Source: Lichtheimia corymbifera B2541
Taxonomy: Eukaryota; Mucoromycota; Mucoromycetes; Mucorales; Lichtheimiaceae
DNA length: 64,000 nt
Assembly: GCA_000697475.1 (NCBI GenBank)
Contig: JNEU01001023.1
Span: 50,283 to 114,282 of the forward strand
Reading direction: 5' to 3'
In this document: positions 14,701-29,700 of the stretch, piece after piece
Position numbering within the stretch: position 1 is the stretch's first letter
How the letters are laid out: each line of letters begins with the position of its first letter
The notes under the pieces: model-generated
What the model saw: the letters and a program-made list of their open reading frames with translations, nothing else
Told to the model about the DNA's origin: nothing
The model's database searches: none
Made by a program: the position numbers and the translations under genes

Positions 14701-17700
14701 ACCACCACCTCCACCTCCCCCAACAACAGCTTCTTCATCTTCATCAACACCACCAAAGACACAACATCCACCTATAGAGCCAAGGAGCAATATGTTCGGC
14801 CGTAAAAGGTATGTTAAAGAAAAGTAATTATGCCTTGCTTCAATGCTGTTTACTCACTTTACTTGTACACTTGCTTTTGTTATATAGGCCCGCTTTCAAT
14901 GGTAAGTGTGTTTGTGTGTGCTATAACATCAAGATGAGATGGCACTAATGCCACGATCTATTCTTGCTTCTATAGAATCCGAGCCAGCATCATCATTAGA
15001 CCATCATCATGCTACCAGCAACACTACTCCACCATCGACCACAACAGCATCTAAAAGCAAAAGCAATACGACTACATACCATTATTACTATGAATCAACA
15101 TTGATGCCCGTTAGGAATAAGTCTTCGGCACCCACACAACCATCTCCAACACAGCAGCCATCAGCAGTAGTAGCAGCAGCAGCACCTCCTCCTCCTTCTA
15201 ATAAGGTGCCAATACCACCAATGCCTTTGCCACACACACATATTATGAATGCGAAGAATACCAACAACCTTCATAACCGACAAATGAACCACAGCAATAA
15301 ACGCCGTCGACGGGAGATGCAGGCCATCACCATGATCATTGAAACTCGGGAGTTTCCTTATAACGACGACTACCTTTGGAAGAACAATGGCAACACCATT
15401 CATAAAGGATCAGGCAACAAAAGTATTTATTACAAGTGTGCCAATAACCCAAAGGTACTCTTTTTATAACTTGCCAATATGTAATCCCTTATCTCACATT
15501 GCATATTGATAATAGGGATGCCCTGTGAATAAGACTGTTACCTTCAAAGACAATGGCGAATACCTCATCAAGTATCGTGGCAAGCATCTCAGTGATTGCA
15601 GCCGTATAAAACGTGTGGTCGATGTATAATAGTTTGTAAATTCCACGTTGTTACATATATATTCTTTATAAAGATGGGTCGACAACCGCAAGCACCATCG
15701 GACGCTTGCAGCAGCATCTCAACCCAGGATGTCATCATTTCATACTTTCTTCTACTATGCAAGGTGGCGGTGTTGTGGTGTGTGAGAGATATACCAACCA
15801 TATCGACTCATCAAGACACCCACCATCTAACCTGATTTTTGCCCTCGCGGTATTAACGTTGTTGGATAAATCCGGGAGAAAACACTAACATCTTTTGCTG
15901 ATGGACGTAATACCACGTTGTCGCACAATGCAAGAACGAAAATAGAAGCCAACATATGGGTCAAGTCAGACAAAAAAGATGATCAAGAAGCGATGGGTAA
16001 TAAGAAAAGCACCTAATATACCACGACCATCAACTTTGTTTCCACATGTGCACCAATGAACATTACCAATGATTATCGTTTCATATTCAAAAGGAAATCG
16101 GATAATACCATTCCCAATGGTTGTGCTCCCTGATTATGGTGCCCCACTGACAGCTTGGAAAACGAGGCCCACCACATATCAGATGTGCTGATTCATCAAA
16201 TATCCGTCACACCTGGCATCCCGGACATACATGTCATCGATCGCTCACCGATAAAGATGGCGAGATTATTGAGCTAGTTATTATAACCAAGATTTTTAAT
16301 ACCATAGTTCAAGCATTAGCTATGTCATGTTTGATGCCAGTAATAACACCATGACGATGAATTTCTCTTCCGCGTAGCCCAACAACATGATCCCAATCCA
16401 TACTGTGATACCGTACACAAGACGTCATGCATTTGCGTTTTTACATCATGTCACTTGCTTAAGAGCATACGTCGCATTATTATACCAGCTTAGGTGCACC
16501 CGCGGCACAATGAGGGTATATATAGATGGATGAATCATTTCATGCAGCGACGGCTCTGACTGCTTCCTCGGTGGTATAATTTGGAGCTCGCATCAAAATA
16601 GGCTGCTATGTATGGTTCATCATGATTATTCAATTCCACGGCGTTGGATATTACAACCAGCACCGTCATGATATGAACCACAAGTTGCTTTTATTAAAAT
16701 GCTGGATCAACGGTGATGCAGATCGGCATGAATAGAGAGCCTTAATGCAATGTGCCATGATTAAAGCAGGTGGGAGCTAATTAACCCAATGGGAAAAGTC
16801 ACGTGTATACCATCAACCGAGTCTGTGGGTTGCTGTATTACCTACCAGATTTGTGATGGTTTCACCTAATGCTAGACATCCCTCAAGGTACAAGGTGTTT
16901 GCAGTAGAATGCATTGCTCGATATCAAATATGGGGTACATAAACAAAGAGAAACCTGCATGATTGCTCGCATAAGCATGCATATTTTGCAATCCCGGGAG
17001 CTATCAACACTATGTTTTGAAGGAGAGCGTGCGATTGGGTAAGCATCGTCCTTGCCAAATACCGGTAGGAAGGTATGACATTGAGGAGAGAAAAAGCGTT
17101 TAATGAACCTGTATTGAGAGGGAAAGGATCAACAAATGAACTAAAGGGAATTGTGCTATCAGGAGTCAAGATTAGCACTATCAGCTCCTCTTAATAAGGA
17201 AGGAGGTTATTGTGGAGAGGTCAAGTTTGACGGTGGTTATTACTGCTGCTGAATGATTGTATAGGCAATTATTCCATCTTGATCTATTCCTCCTTGATAG
17301 ATGCAAGCGAGGGAAGTCGTTAGTCTCAAATCTTGATGCAGCTGAGCATTTTCAATCGGAGCCATCGTCTTGAATGATGCTATGCACGTGTAGTAAAGTA
17401 ATCATTGTGTACCAAGGCATCCATTACACTGCCAAGGATGAAAGATATATATACCAAATCACTTTTTTCAATAGTAGCATGCATAATAATTCATCGAGAA
17501 ATGAATTGAATACCCACAATGGATTAAACGACATCAAGTAAAGGGTGATGGGCATGAACCTAATATGGCAAGCTTTTGCTGGTGACAAAAAAAAACCACT
17601 CGCCTGAAAGGTGTGTGTATATGCACGGCACAACAACTATACGACGCCGTACGTCTTTCTTTTTCCTTCTCTCTTTCCCTCCACACGTTCTCCTTTTCTC

Positions 17701-20700
17701 CCTCTTTCCTTTCCTTTCTTTTTATAACACTACACACATTCTGATGGTCATTGGAGAATGAGCAAGGTAATGTCAAGGGGAGGGTGTGTGAGAATAAGGT
17801 ACCAAAGGGTAACCAACCACTGAATCTCTTGCAGCCATCGACTTCCTCAACAACCAACAATCGACCACCACTCAATTATAAGCTTAAAGACAATCCTTTC
17901 TTTGCCAACCGAAATGACGCGAAACCACCTTTGGGCAATATTAATAAGACGACTGTGACACGAACGGAGACGTCAAAAGACAGCAGTAATGGCCTTGGCA
18001 GCCGTTTTCCCAAACCATCAACAACACCACCTGAAACGAGAAAGAATGTGCGAGCATCAATTCAAAAGATGGCAGCATCCAGCAACGTTTCAGCCAATCC
18101 ATGGAAGTCAAAGATGAATGCTAATCAAGGCACCACTTCCAAATCATCCAATACGACTACAACTACAAACAGCAGCAACAACAACATTAACACCATCAAA
18201 AACTCAGCTTCCACTACTACTACAACAACAACGCCTACGATCAAACCACAACCTAAGCTATCCAAATCGACATCCTCCACCTCATCCAAAGAGATCAAAT
18301 CTGATGACACTATCAACAAACCCGATCCCATCGACAATGCAGGAAACACTCAGGCTACTATCATGAGACGTGCATCTCGCAAAAAGTCACCCACTACATC
18401 CACATCTAGCAGCATTGATTCTGTGCAGATACAGCAGCCAATTAAGGAGGAGAATTCCACATCCAAGGTTGTTGTTGCGTCTGATTCGATTACAAAGAAA
18501 CCCAGCACAATGGATGACTCGACAATGAATGGGAAGGTTACAAAGAAAGTCGCAGGAGATGCTGCAAAGGGCATTAGGCAGACGACAGCAACAACAATCC
18601 AATCACCATTACGACCTACGAGTTCAAGTACGGATTTCAGTCGAACCAGCTTTAACAGCTTTAGTGGGAGCGGCAGTATTACCAGTAGCAACGACGATGG
18701 ATATCGCGAAGAGATGTTTGAACAATCATCCACAACCACCAGCAATAAGAAACGATTGACAGCTTTTGGTGCGCCGTTGCCATGGGGAGAATATGCAGTG
18801 ATGGATCATGACGACGAGGGAAAAAAAGAGGCATGGCCATTGTTATCATCGAGTACCATGGAGGCTGTCGACCAACTCGTAGCTACGCATGCACATATCA
18901 CGTCGGCCAAATTTCCTACAATGAGTATTACTGATGCAGAAAATATGCGGCAGGTAATAAAAAGTGGTGGTGATTATGTTGCCATGCAACGATGACTGAC
19001 TGACGTATAAAAACATTTAGAGACACGAGCGTTTGAAGACATCAGGCGAGCATATTCGTCATCGGATTCACGTGGAGACTGATATTCAACGATCCATCGC
19101 ATCACTACTCAAACTTGCAACACACAGCAAAGACATTGGCCTTGTTGATAACATGTATTCGTCCACCCTTGATGTTGATACAATGATTGATGAGCTGCAC
19201 CTTGTCCTTTCACAAGCATGTGATTGCCAAACACGTTATTTGCAGCATCTTGCTGGTGCACTTGCCAAGGACCATTCCACACAACAACAACCACATGGTG
19301 TTGCACAAAGAGATATTACACGGATTGAGCACATGGTGAAGCAATATGCAGCCGAAAGCGAGTACCGCAGTGGTGATGTGCAGCAAATGTTGGATGTTTT
19401 GGAAAAGCGATTACAGCAGCAACATGAGAGTGGTCGTGTACAGGATCTGCAGGATGCTTTACAACGGGCACGAAGAGATCGAGATAACCAAATCCAGTTA
19501 TTGGAAAAGGAGCTGCAGCAAGCAAAACGAAGAGAGCATGAGTCATTGAAAAAACAACAACAGCCACCACCACCACCTACATCTACTACTGAATTGGATG
19601 AATTGAAGGATGCTTTGGAACAAGCCAAGCAACGAGAGAAGGAGCTACGAGCACAATCAACACATATGCAACAACAACTGCAAGATGAGCTTAAACGTGC
19701 CAAGGAAACTGAACGAGAGCTTCGCACACAAATGGAGCTTCCGACAGCACAGATACAACAACTCAAAGATGAATTAGCTCAATCTGAAGAAAAGTTGCGT
19801 CAAGTGATGATCGATAAGCAGCAACAACAGCAAAACGATACGACTGAAGAAAGAATACAACGTGTGCAACAGCAACTCGACATGTCTAGGAAACACGAAA
19901 TGGAATTGCAGAAGCAGCTGGATGACCGCGTGTCACTCGAGCACCAGATCAGCCAAGCTTTGGATGCAACCTCGTGCCAATCGCTGGACGATATGGTGCA
20001 CAAGATTATAGATAACAACAACAACTCATCATCATCACCACCATCACAGCAACAACAACAACAACACCCACTCTCTGATATTGAAAAGGCTTTCAAGGCA
20101 GCACAAGAAGAATACACTCGACGAGAGGCAGCTCTTATGTTACAAACGGCTAGTGTGGAAGCTGAGCTCGGTGCTGTGTTGAAGGAATACGATCGAGTGA
20201 CACGGAACATTACTGACTTCAACCATGAGCGCAAAAAGTATGAGAGCCAGGTGGAGACACTGATAAGAGAAAAGCAGCTTCTTGATAAGCAGTTGGCCGA
20301 TAAGCAAGTACAAGAAGGGATTGGACGTGATGGACAAACAATGACGTTACGAAAGGAGTTCCGGCAGCTAATGGCCACAGTAAAAGCGGAGCATGAGCAA
20401 GCCATGGATAAGGAAGTGGAGCGACGACGACAAGTAGAACTGGAGCTACGCAACATCAAACACGACTTGGAAATGAAAAACTGGGATCGGGTCAGTGCTG
20501 GTGTCCAAACCCATTTTGTCGCTTATCCTCTGTAACATCACCCCATTCTTCAACATCCTTCATCATTATCATCTTGTTCTACCGTTACTTAGTAATAGTC
20601 CCTTTTTCACCCTACATATATAGCACTTGTACATTTGTAATTCGGAGATGTTTTAAAAGAAACACCACATTCAACCAGTATATTAGTAGTGGCGGCTGTT

Positions 20701-23700
20701 TTTTGATCGCCCGAAGTCCAATGACGCTATAGAGAACACGCTGTATGGGGGACAAGGGACGTTGAAAACAAGGTTTGAACGAGTCCCGTTTACCCAAAAT
20801 AGTAGCATGCCGGGGTGGTCTTATCTGTTAGCATATTGTTATCGTCGTTGTGTTTCAACATGAAAGCAGCATCCCCTTATCAGCATATCATTCTTTTAAC
20901 ATGAGATAGCATGGGATGATTTACATGGGTTATGCCCATTTTACAGCACACTGTTGTCATTTACATGTAAACCAACCAAGGATCTGGGAATACGGACGTT
21001 ATCATGATGGAAGTGACGAAAAATTCAAGATCCGTAAGTGATAAAAAATATAGACTGCAAGGCCATTGGCTGGCGATTATAATGAAAGCGGATCTGGGCT
21101 TCACTGGTGGTGGTTGATGTGCACCACAGGTATGATAAAGGGGTATAGAAATTTACGGAAAACGGGGGAGAAAGAAGATTATGGTTTTCCGTGACACTGT
21201 GGATGGTGTATGGTGTGTTGGGTGATGGAAACAAAAGCCGTATGGAGCGACATGGAACGTGTGCGGGGAGCGTGTGAAAGTTGAGTCTGATGATGTACTT
21301 TTATTGGCCGATAAAAAAGATCAATCGTAATCTGTCGGTGCAGGTGTTCTCCTTCTAGTCTCCCTCTTTCTTATCTTCCACAAACACCAAAACTCACTAC
21401 TCAATACTCTGATCCCCTTTTCTTATCTTTCCTTCACTCACCCATTCACACACACATCCAATGGCTTTGTTGACACAACCACCCACTAAGCTTGCTAAGC
21501 AACCTTCTTGCTCGCATGCTACCGAAGATGGGACACCTTGTCAACCATGTCGTGCAGCAGCAGCAGCAGCAGCAGCTACTGTGGCTGTCGATGATAAGAA
21601 ACAACAACAACCACCTCCTCAAGATGCTGTTTGTGCCAACTGTCAAACAACAACCACACCTTTATGGCGTCGTGATGCTGCAGGAAAGACCATTTGTAAT
21701 GCTTGTGGATTATATTACAAGCTTCATCATGTGCATCGACCTGCTACCATGATGCGCACAGTGATCAAACGTCGAAAGCGATGCTCAACAGGCGGTAATG
21801 CTGATAAGAAGCAACAATCATCATTGTCATCCGATAAGCGCCGTAAGCGTGTTCATCATAATAACAACAATAATAATACATCGCCACCTCTTGAAGAAGA
21901 AAGTGATTCATCTACTAGCAGTGTGGGATCGCGATCACCTTCATGGCATCCAGTGCAATCGCCACCAACATCCGCTACATCATCACCCTCGCCAAACATT
22001 GTCTTGCCGCCTATCCATGCGCCGCTTCATCATCATCATCATCATCATCACCATGTTCCAGTGGGGACCCATGATAATCAAGATATCAAGATTAAGACTG
22101 TGCTTCCACCCCTCATCTTTGATCAACACCATCATCCAAAAGCTGTATCACCTCATCATCACCCGTTACATGGTCAATCGACCGAAGACCTTAAGCAACA
22201 ACGACAAGAACTTCAAAATCGAGTCACTCGGTTATCATCACTGCTGCAAGAGACAGTGTCTATGCTTTCAAAGATTGATGCTGCATTAGCTGACCCAACC
22301 ACCACCACCCCGGCAACATCGCCAAAGAGTAACATGTGCCCACCTGATCAGGAGCAAGAAATTGCGAGATCTCTCTTATCACTGGCTTCCGCGGCACCTA
22401 CAAGCAACACCCCGGCAACTTCATTACCGCCCACTACACCGCCACCCGCAGTATCAATCGCTTCCAGACCACCTTCATCGGAACCCACTCCTCATCTTCC
22501 ACCTATCGCTTTACCAACGGCTTATCGTCCATGAAACAAACAATCTCACACAAACAATAACATGCATCATGTCTCTTTTTTCATACCCACATTTTTCACT
22601 CTCACTCACTCACTCTTACTCACTCTCACTCTTTCTTTTATTGCTCGTGCATCATCCTCATGTATATCATTTTTCACACACAACCCGCAACACGCTCTAC
22701 TTTTCAGCTTTATTTACCCACCCCTCTCCCTTATCATGTTTCTTGTACAACCCATTTGTTCATATTTTTTCTTCATTCTCTCTATTACAATGCCTTATGT
22801 CAAATATATATTGCAATCATGGGCGAGTATGGCATGTGCTTGCTTGATAATAATTTGGTATGTAGTATGGTGTGATGATTGTTGACATGTGTAAAATTCT
22901 AGAAACATCATTGTGTGAGAGAGAAAGGGTATCCGCGGGATCGACCATTATCGTGTGGATAAGATTCAATACCAGATCATGGTATTATTTGGACTTGTTC
23001 TCTTCGTTTCTCTCTCCCCTCCCCCCTTTTTATCTCCATTGCTTTCCATAAATGGGGACCGTGGTAGGTTTTAATCCAACGTCGTCATACGGCATTGTGC
23101 GTTGTGCGTGTATATTTTTCTTTTCTGCATATACTGATGATGGGATGATTATATCTCTCTTGGTAGGTGGGGGAATCGTTTTGCGCATAAAAGAGATGTT
23201 GAGTGTGTATGTAAACATTAGCATAAGGTGTAGGTAGGTAGGTAGGTAGAGGTAGAAATAAAGAAAACATATATCAAAATGATGCAAACAAAGATGATGG
23301 GTCCTCTGTCATGGCTGCTGCAGCAGCAGCAGCTGTTGACGTGGTTGACAGAGCAGATGCATTGTTATCGTGATGCATAGTAGTAGCCATCGCACTTTCA
23401 GCTGTTGTCGGGGTGGCACCACCAGCACTACCGGAAGTAGGTAACAAATCAAGCGGGGTAGTAGCCATTTTGTTTTCCTGATAAGGATGATGATGGTGAT
23501 GATGCTGTGGATCAAACATGCTGAGATCATCTAAAAGACGAAAAGTATTGTGTTGCTGCTGTAACGATGAATCGGCAGCGGCAAAATCAAGCGATGAATC
23601 TGGCTCAGTGGAAGCACAGCTTGATAATTCAGCTGCATCATCCATAGGTGTAGGGCATGCTGGTCTTTTGCATGGTGATTTTTTACCCTGCAGTTTATCC

Positions 23701-26700
23701 TCCTTTGATTTGATCTGCATCCACCGAGTACGACATTGTCTCTAAAAACACGATAAAATGATGAGTCGCGCCGTTGCTATGGTAATCATGTCACATTTAC
23801 CTGCGTACGACCAGGCACCGTTTCTGCGATACGTATCCAACATCGGCCAAATTTATCAACACCGGCACGTAATAAAGCATCTTCAGCTTCACTCCATTTC
23901 CCTTTACGTACAGAGGGGTCTAAGGCTTCAGTCCACCGAGCTTGGCATTGGATACCGGTGCGGTTAGGAATGCGTTCAGCAATCCTGTTCCATGGGATTG
24001 GCTGGAAACCACCTTCACCATCAGGAATGCCAGCAAACTCCATATACGCATACCGCAATACGGCATCCTCATGCTCTGTCCAACGTCCTTTATGGATATT
24101 AGGACTATGAAAATAAAAGCGTCAATAAGGCATGTGTAACTCCAAACACAAACATACTTTAATGCACCCAACCATCGTGTAGAACATTGCATAGGGGTAC
24201 GATTGGGCACGTGAGATGCAATCAATGACCATTTATGCGGTCCATGAAGAGCAACTGCTTGACGTAGCAATTCATCTTCTTCTGGTGTCCATCGGGTATA
24301 GGTGGATGATTTGCGATTGGCACGTTTGCTTCGTAAAGGCGAATGCTGAACAAAGCTTTTACGTATCATGGGAGTGGATCGAGGTGGTTGTCGTATATCA
24401 TCAGTGATAAATTGTTGCGACCGTGTGGGTGAAGGTGTCACCTAGTATGATATATATGAATGAGAATAGGCAATAAAGAAAGTCGGCATTTATGTGCACT
24501 TACGGGTGGTGGTGGATAAGATGTCAAACCACCACAATGCCATTGTGGTGAAGGATCCATCCAAAAATCAGCAGGTGTGTTGACCAGCATGGCCGATGAG
24601 GATGCAAATATCAGTGGATCTTGTTGCTACAAAGAAAACTTGTCAGCGGTGGTGTCCACAAACAATGGCATATCTCCTTCACGTCGTACCATCACTGATT
24701 GTGCATAAGATCGTTGCTTGCTTTGGTCTAGATGAAACAGGTCTTGGTATAACTGCTATGAGATAAAAGAATATCCCACATCAGCGTTCCATCCTAGCCT
24801 TTTGCACAGACATATAATGTCCTTTTATACACGTCCCCTGGTTTTCACACTCGCACATACACACAAAAAACCAACCTCCTTGCTCACATATGCGCGCGCT
24901 TTTTTTTCCCTCTCTCTCTTTGGACCCCCGTGTATGTCCCTTAACACATACCTCATTTGCCATTAACGCATCCCATGCCTCACCAGTGCCGTCGGTATGG
25001 TTGTTAGTTGGTGGATATGCCATTGGTATCTTTTACTGCGACAAGAAACGAATCGATGAAGGGTATGTACGTGTGTGTTGTTGTGGTTGCTGTGTCAGTG
25101 CTATGTAATCGATGAAGGATTGCTCTGAAAGGTGATGGGTATGTGAATTTGGAAGAGAGCACCAATTTCAGTTACGGAGGTTTTTTTTTGGATCGTGGTT
25201 TCGTTTGTGTATTTGGTTTTTCATGCTTTGCAAAGAATGAGAAGAGAAAGGACGAGGTACGACAGGGGGTGGCAAAAAGAAAGAAAACAACAGTTCTACA
25301 TGTAACCCCTTTCACATTTTTCACTTGGTTTCCATTTTTCTGCCTTGATCAAATAAATTAGGTGGGGTTGTTGTTTTATGTAGGAAGAAAGAAAGAAAGA
25401 AATACATATACTATCTACTTATTAGAGGATTCCCTATATAAAAGAACCAATGTTAGATATCATCTTGCAGATGATGCAATAACCAACCAACTCAACATAC
25501 CTGGGAGTAATATTGATAAGTGTCGTAAAGGCGTGTAAACACATTGCAGCAGCTGCTCATAATCATCTTGTCAACAAATTCTTCTGCCTGCGGCTCCGTT
25601 AGTTGTAAATGGAAACGATCTCTAAGCTGCTGCACGGTTTGTTCGCCGTTTTGGAAGCATGGTAGTTTGTTGTCCTTGCACATCATCTCTACCAATAAGA
25701 TGATATTCTCGCAGTGTTTGCGTACAGCCAGGAACGCCGCCTTCATCAATGCCTTGTATTCTGCAAACTTTTCACCATGGACACCACCCATCAAGTCAAT
25801 GTATTCTTGAGGAAGCTTGAAGGGTGCCATTTCAAAGCCAACAGATCCAGGGGAATTGGAGAGGAAGAATCCAAAGTCAATGTCTGTGTGGAGTATATGT
25901 ATAAGCTCACAATCTGTCATCATCAAACCTGCATAAAATGTACTTACGAATCAGGTGACCCTCGTTGTCAATGAGAATGTTGCCGTTGTGTCGATCTTTG
26001 ATTTGTAAGATATAACATGCGATCGAGTATCCAGCCAAGCTTCTCATAAACGCGTCCTGCGCCTTTATGTACTCGTCAGATGTAGGTGGGCCAAAATGCT
26101 ACAGGTATCCACAGAATATCAGTATCCGACAAATATATATATCATCACCATCACCATTCCTTACCCTTTCATAGTACTCGCCAAGAGTATATACAGTGCC
26201 TTTGGTATTCCACCCCCGGGTATATGCTTCCTTTTTGATGGAGTGAATGGAAATAGTATTTCGAATCGTCTCAATCAATCCTGAGCTGTCAGATGTCACC
26301 AACACTCGGAAACTATAAGGGGGATTAGTACCCTGTGGAATCGTTCTTGTATAATCAACTTACTATTTCACCCAGACGTCTACGCCAGTGTCCTCCCAAA
26401 TCCTTTGCATTTCACGTATCAATTGGACTGCAAACTGTTCTTGCCGTAAATCGGATCCATGTTTGACAATGACTGATAATAGTCGCCAATTGGGAAGATG
26501 TCCATAGGGTGATGATGCTCGAATCCGTGCCTTTTTCACCTCCCAATCTTCGGAAAACACAGCCGCTATTGTTTATCAGGATGGTGAGTGAATGAAGGCA
26601 TCTTGAATATGTACATTTTCATAACTTACCACTTGGATCATCCTTATCAACCACCCATTGTACGAGTTGTTCATCTTCAATAATCTCGCCAGCTGCTGCA

Positions 26701-29700
26701 CCTGCTGCTGCTGTGGTTCCAGGACTAGGACCTTCTACGACACCACTGCTAACGTCACCATTCTTCATGGCGGCCATGCGTTGTTCCTCAAGGGCCATCA
26801 TCTCCTTGATAATACGTTGACGGATTTCCTCTGTATTTTGTCTCGATTTGGCTGATGGTGTGTTGCCTTTACCAGGAGCTGGGCTTGCTGTATGGGCATT
26901 TTGTTGCAACTGGGCCAGCATGATAGCAGCTGTACGCATTCGTTCTGCATAGACACCTGCTGAGAATTCGGAACGTCGATCACGTGGAGTGGGTTGTGAT
27001 TGCAATGATTGCTCGTTGGAAGAACGTGCCGATGGTGCAACAGGAACGGGTGATGAGGATGATGTTGCTTCAGGTGTGGTTGGTGATCGAATCGATTGCT
27101 GATCATACTCATCCATACTTTGCTTGTTGATACCCAATCCATCACCCGTGGTAGCAATTGAATCCGTGACACCTGCCATGATCGATCCAGAAGGACTACC
27201 AAGGGATTCTGCAATATCAATCGTTTCATCTTCGGGTGATCTTGGAGAAGACACGATGCTCAATGGAGATCCGACGCGTTGTGGTAATTGCTGCTGCTGT
27301 TTCTTTTTCTTTTTGAGACTTGCACGTTTCAATCTGCGCATACGATGCAATGCAGAAACGTAATCGTCATCAAAGCTCAATTCATCATCCAAGACTTCAA
27401 TCATTAATAAGTAAGGTGCCTATAAGTATACCAATCATGAATATACATATCATTGGATACTACCATCATCCTCCACAACTTACACGTTCAGCTGAATTGA
27501 GCACGACAGCATCGGATGGACTAATTCTTACGACACGATGGTGATGAGGTTTTTCAGCAGTGGCAGGACACCAGAGTGGAATACAAATCTCGGCAGGCAA
27601 ATTATGATTGAGTAATGTCAATTCGGCGTTCAATGCACTTGTACGAGCTTGTTTGGGAACAATGACTAAACGAGTAGCGATATCCACCAAAGCCAAAAGG
27701 AATTGCATCTCGGATCGAAAATAATTTGAACGCAGCAAGGATCGACGATGATCACGACTCAACTGAGAAAGCGCTGAATATTCTTCATCATCGGATGATT
27801 CCTCCTCATGTTCGTCATGTTCTTCATCAATATCCGAAGAGGATGCTGTGGATATTCTTGGTACATTTGCTTTCTTGTTGAATGGATCCTCTGATGATGA
27901 TTCTGAGAATTGGGATAAAGCGGGTGATTGCGGTGCTGAGTTGGTTGGCACTGTGGATTGACCCATGGCAGTCAATTTTGGATCAAAGACAGCTGATAAT
28001 GCCTTGTTGGAAGGAGTCGAAGAAGGTCTGATTTTGCGATTGAGTTTCTGATGGGCTGATTTGATATATCTGGAGACTGAAAAGGCTTTGCCACGATGAA
28101 GATCTTCGAGTGAGGGTGAGCTAGCAAACAAGTTCAGGTACGCTGATCGGCGTTTAGCGATGGGCAAATCTGGTTGTGAAACTGAATGATAGGGCGAGTC
28201 GTGCTTGAGGTGACTGTAATGAGGCATAGGTGATACAATATCGGATGATGTCGACACTGCTCTCGTCTCTTCTTGATCATTGCCATCTTGATCTTCCTCA
28301 TCTTCATGATCAGGTCTTGGTGATGTCGTTGATGGGCCACTCAATGTATTACGTCGAGCCAATGCAGGTGCGTTGGATGAACTGATGCTGAGTACTCGTG
28401 TTCTCCGCCCTTGGGCAATAGCAATATCTCCCGCTGGTCGTGTCATTAATGGTTGTCCAATACCTGCCAACATGGCTCCAATACCCACAACAGCTGGCAC
28501 CACATTCTCCCGTACTCGATGTGTAGACATTCCAACATTCAATGACGTGGATGATGCTGCTCCATGTTGAGACACAGTATCTTCTTCAGCACCAGTCGTC
28601 GTTGTTGTCGTGGTCGTGGTCGTCGTATCAGAAAACACAATCGCCTGGCATTTGTTCAGCACCCGCTTGCACAATTCAAAGGATGAGCTGGATGGTGTAG
28701 CCGATAAGTCTGAAAGGTAAGCTTGTAAATACCAAAGACTCTAACAAACAAGTATTAATAACCCTATTGATCTCCCAAGGATCATCATCATCAACCTTAC
28801 CATGATTGCCATATGCGTTGATTTTTCACACATTTCCACCAAGAAACATTCGAGTGCAACTGATTCAGTGGGTCGACTTATAAGAAGATGCCTATACATG
28901 CATGCAAGTTAGCAACAAAAAATGCGAGGGAAGAGGGGGTTGTGTGTGTGGGGGGGGAAAGGGCTTCAAGGAGATTACTTACATCAGCTGTGGCAAGAAA
29001 AACTCGACTTCAGATATGGGAAACTTTTTCAGTTCACTGCAGAGATAGTGCTGGATGCCAACATTGTCTGGATAGCGAAATAGATACGAGACAGCGATCC
29101 ATGAGTTGAAAAACTCGGATGTAAAAAGTCGCAATAGCAAAGCGTTCGACATTGTTGGCTGTTTATGCAAGTCGCGAGGATGTCGCCATATAAAGAGGTT
29201 GTTGTATTAGAAAAGGGCCGTTTCCCTAGTATCGTCATGGTTAATATATGATATTCGATCCGTTTTCCTCCTCAAACAAACAAACAGGTCCAGGCAATGT
29301 CAAGATGAGACAGATCAGAGAAAGGGCGATCCGTTGTCGTTGTTCCAGTCTCACGCTCTCTCTCTCACTGTCTCACTCTCACTCGCTTCTGCGCCTGAAT
29401 GAGCCCGTTTCTTTGTTGTAGTTGAGAATAAAAAGCCTTACTTGTTCAATGCCGAATGGAGTTCCTTCAAGAGGATCGGGTTCTCAATGAAAAGGAATGC
29501 TGTAATGTACAGGGTCCAGTGAGGGAACGGGATGAAAAGAAAAGCAGGTAGTATGTCGATAGTTGGTTGCACGTACAACAAAAGTGGGCGGCAGCCGAAT
29601 TTAATCCTACCCTCACTTTCCTCTTTTGCATACGCTCTAATATCCCATCTTCATATACAACACTCTTTATTGGTTACCAGCATCTCTCTCTCTCTCTCTC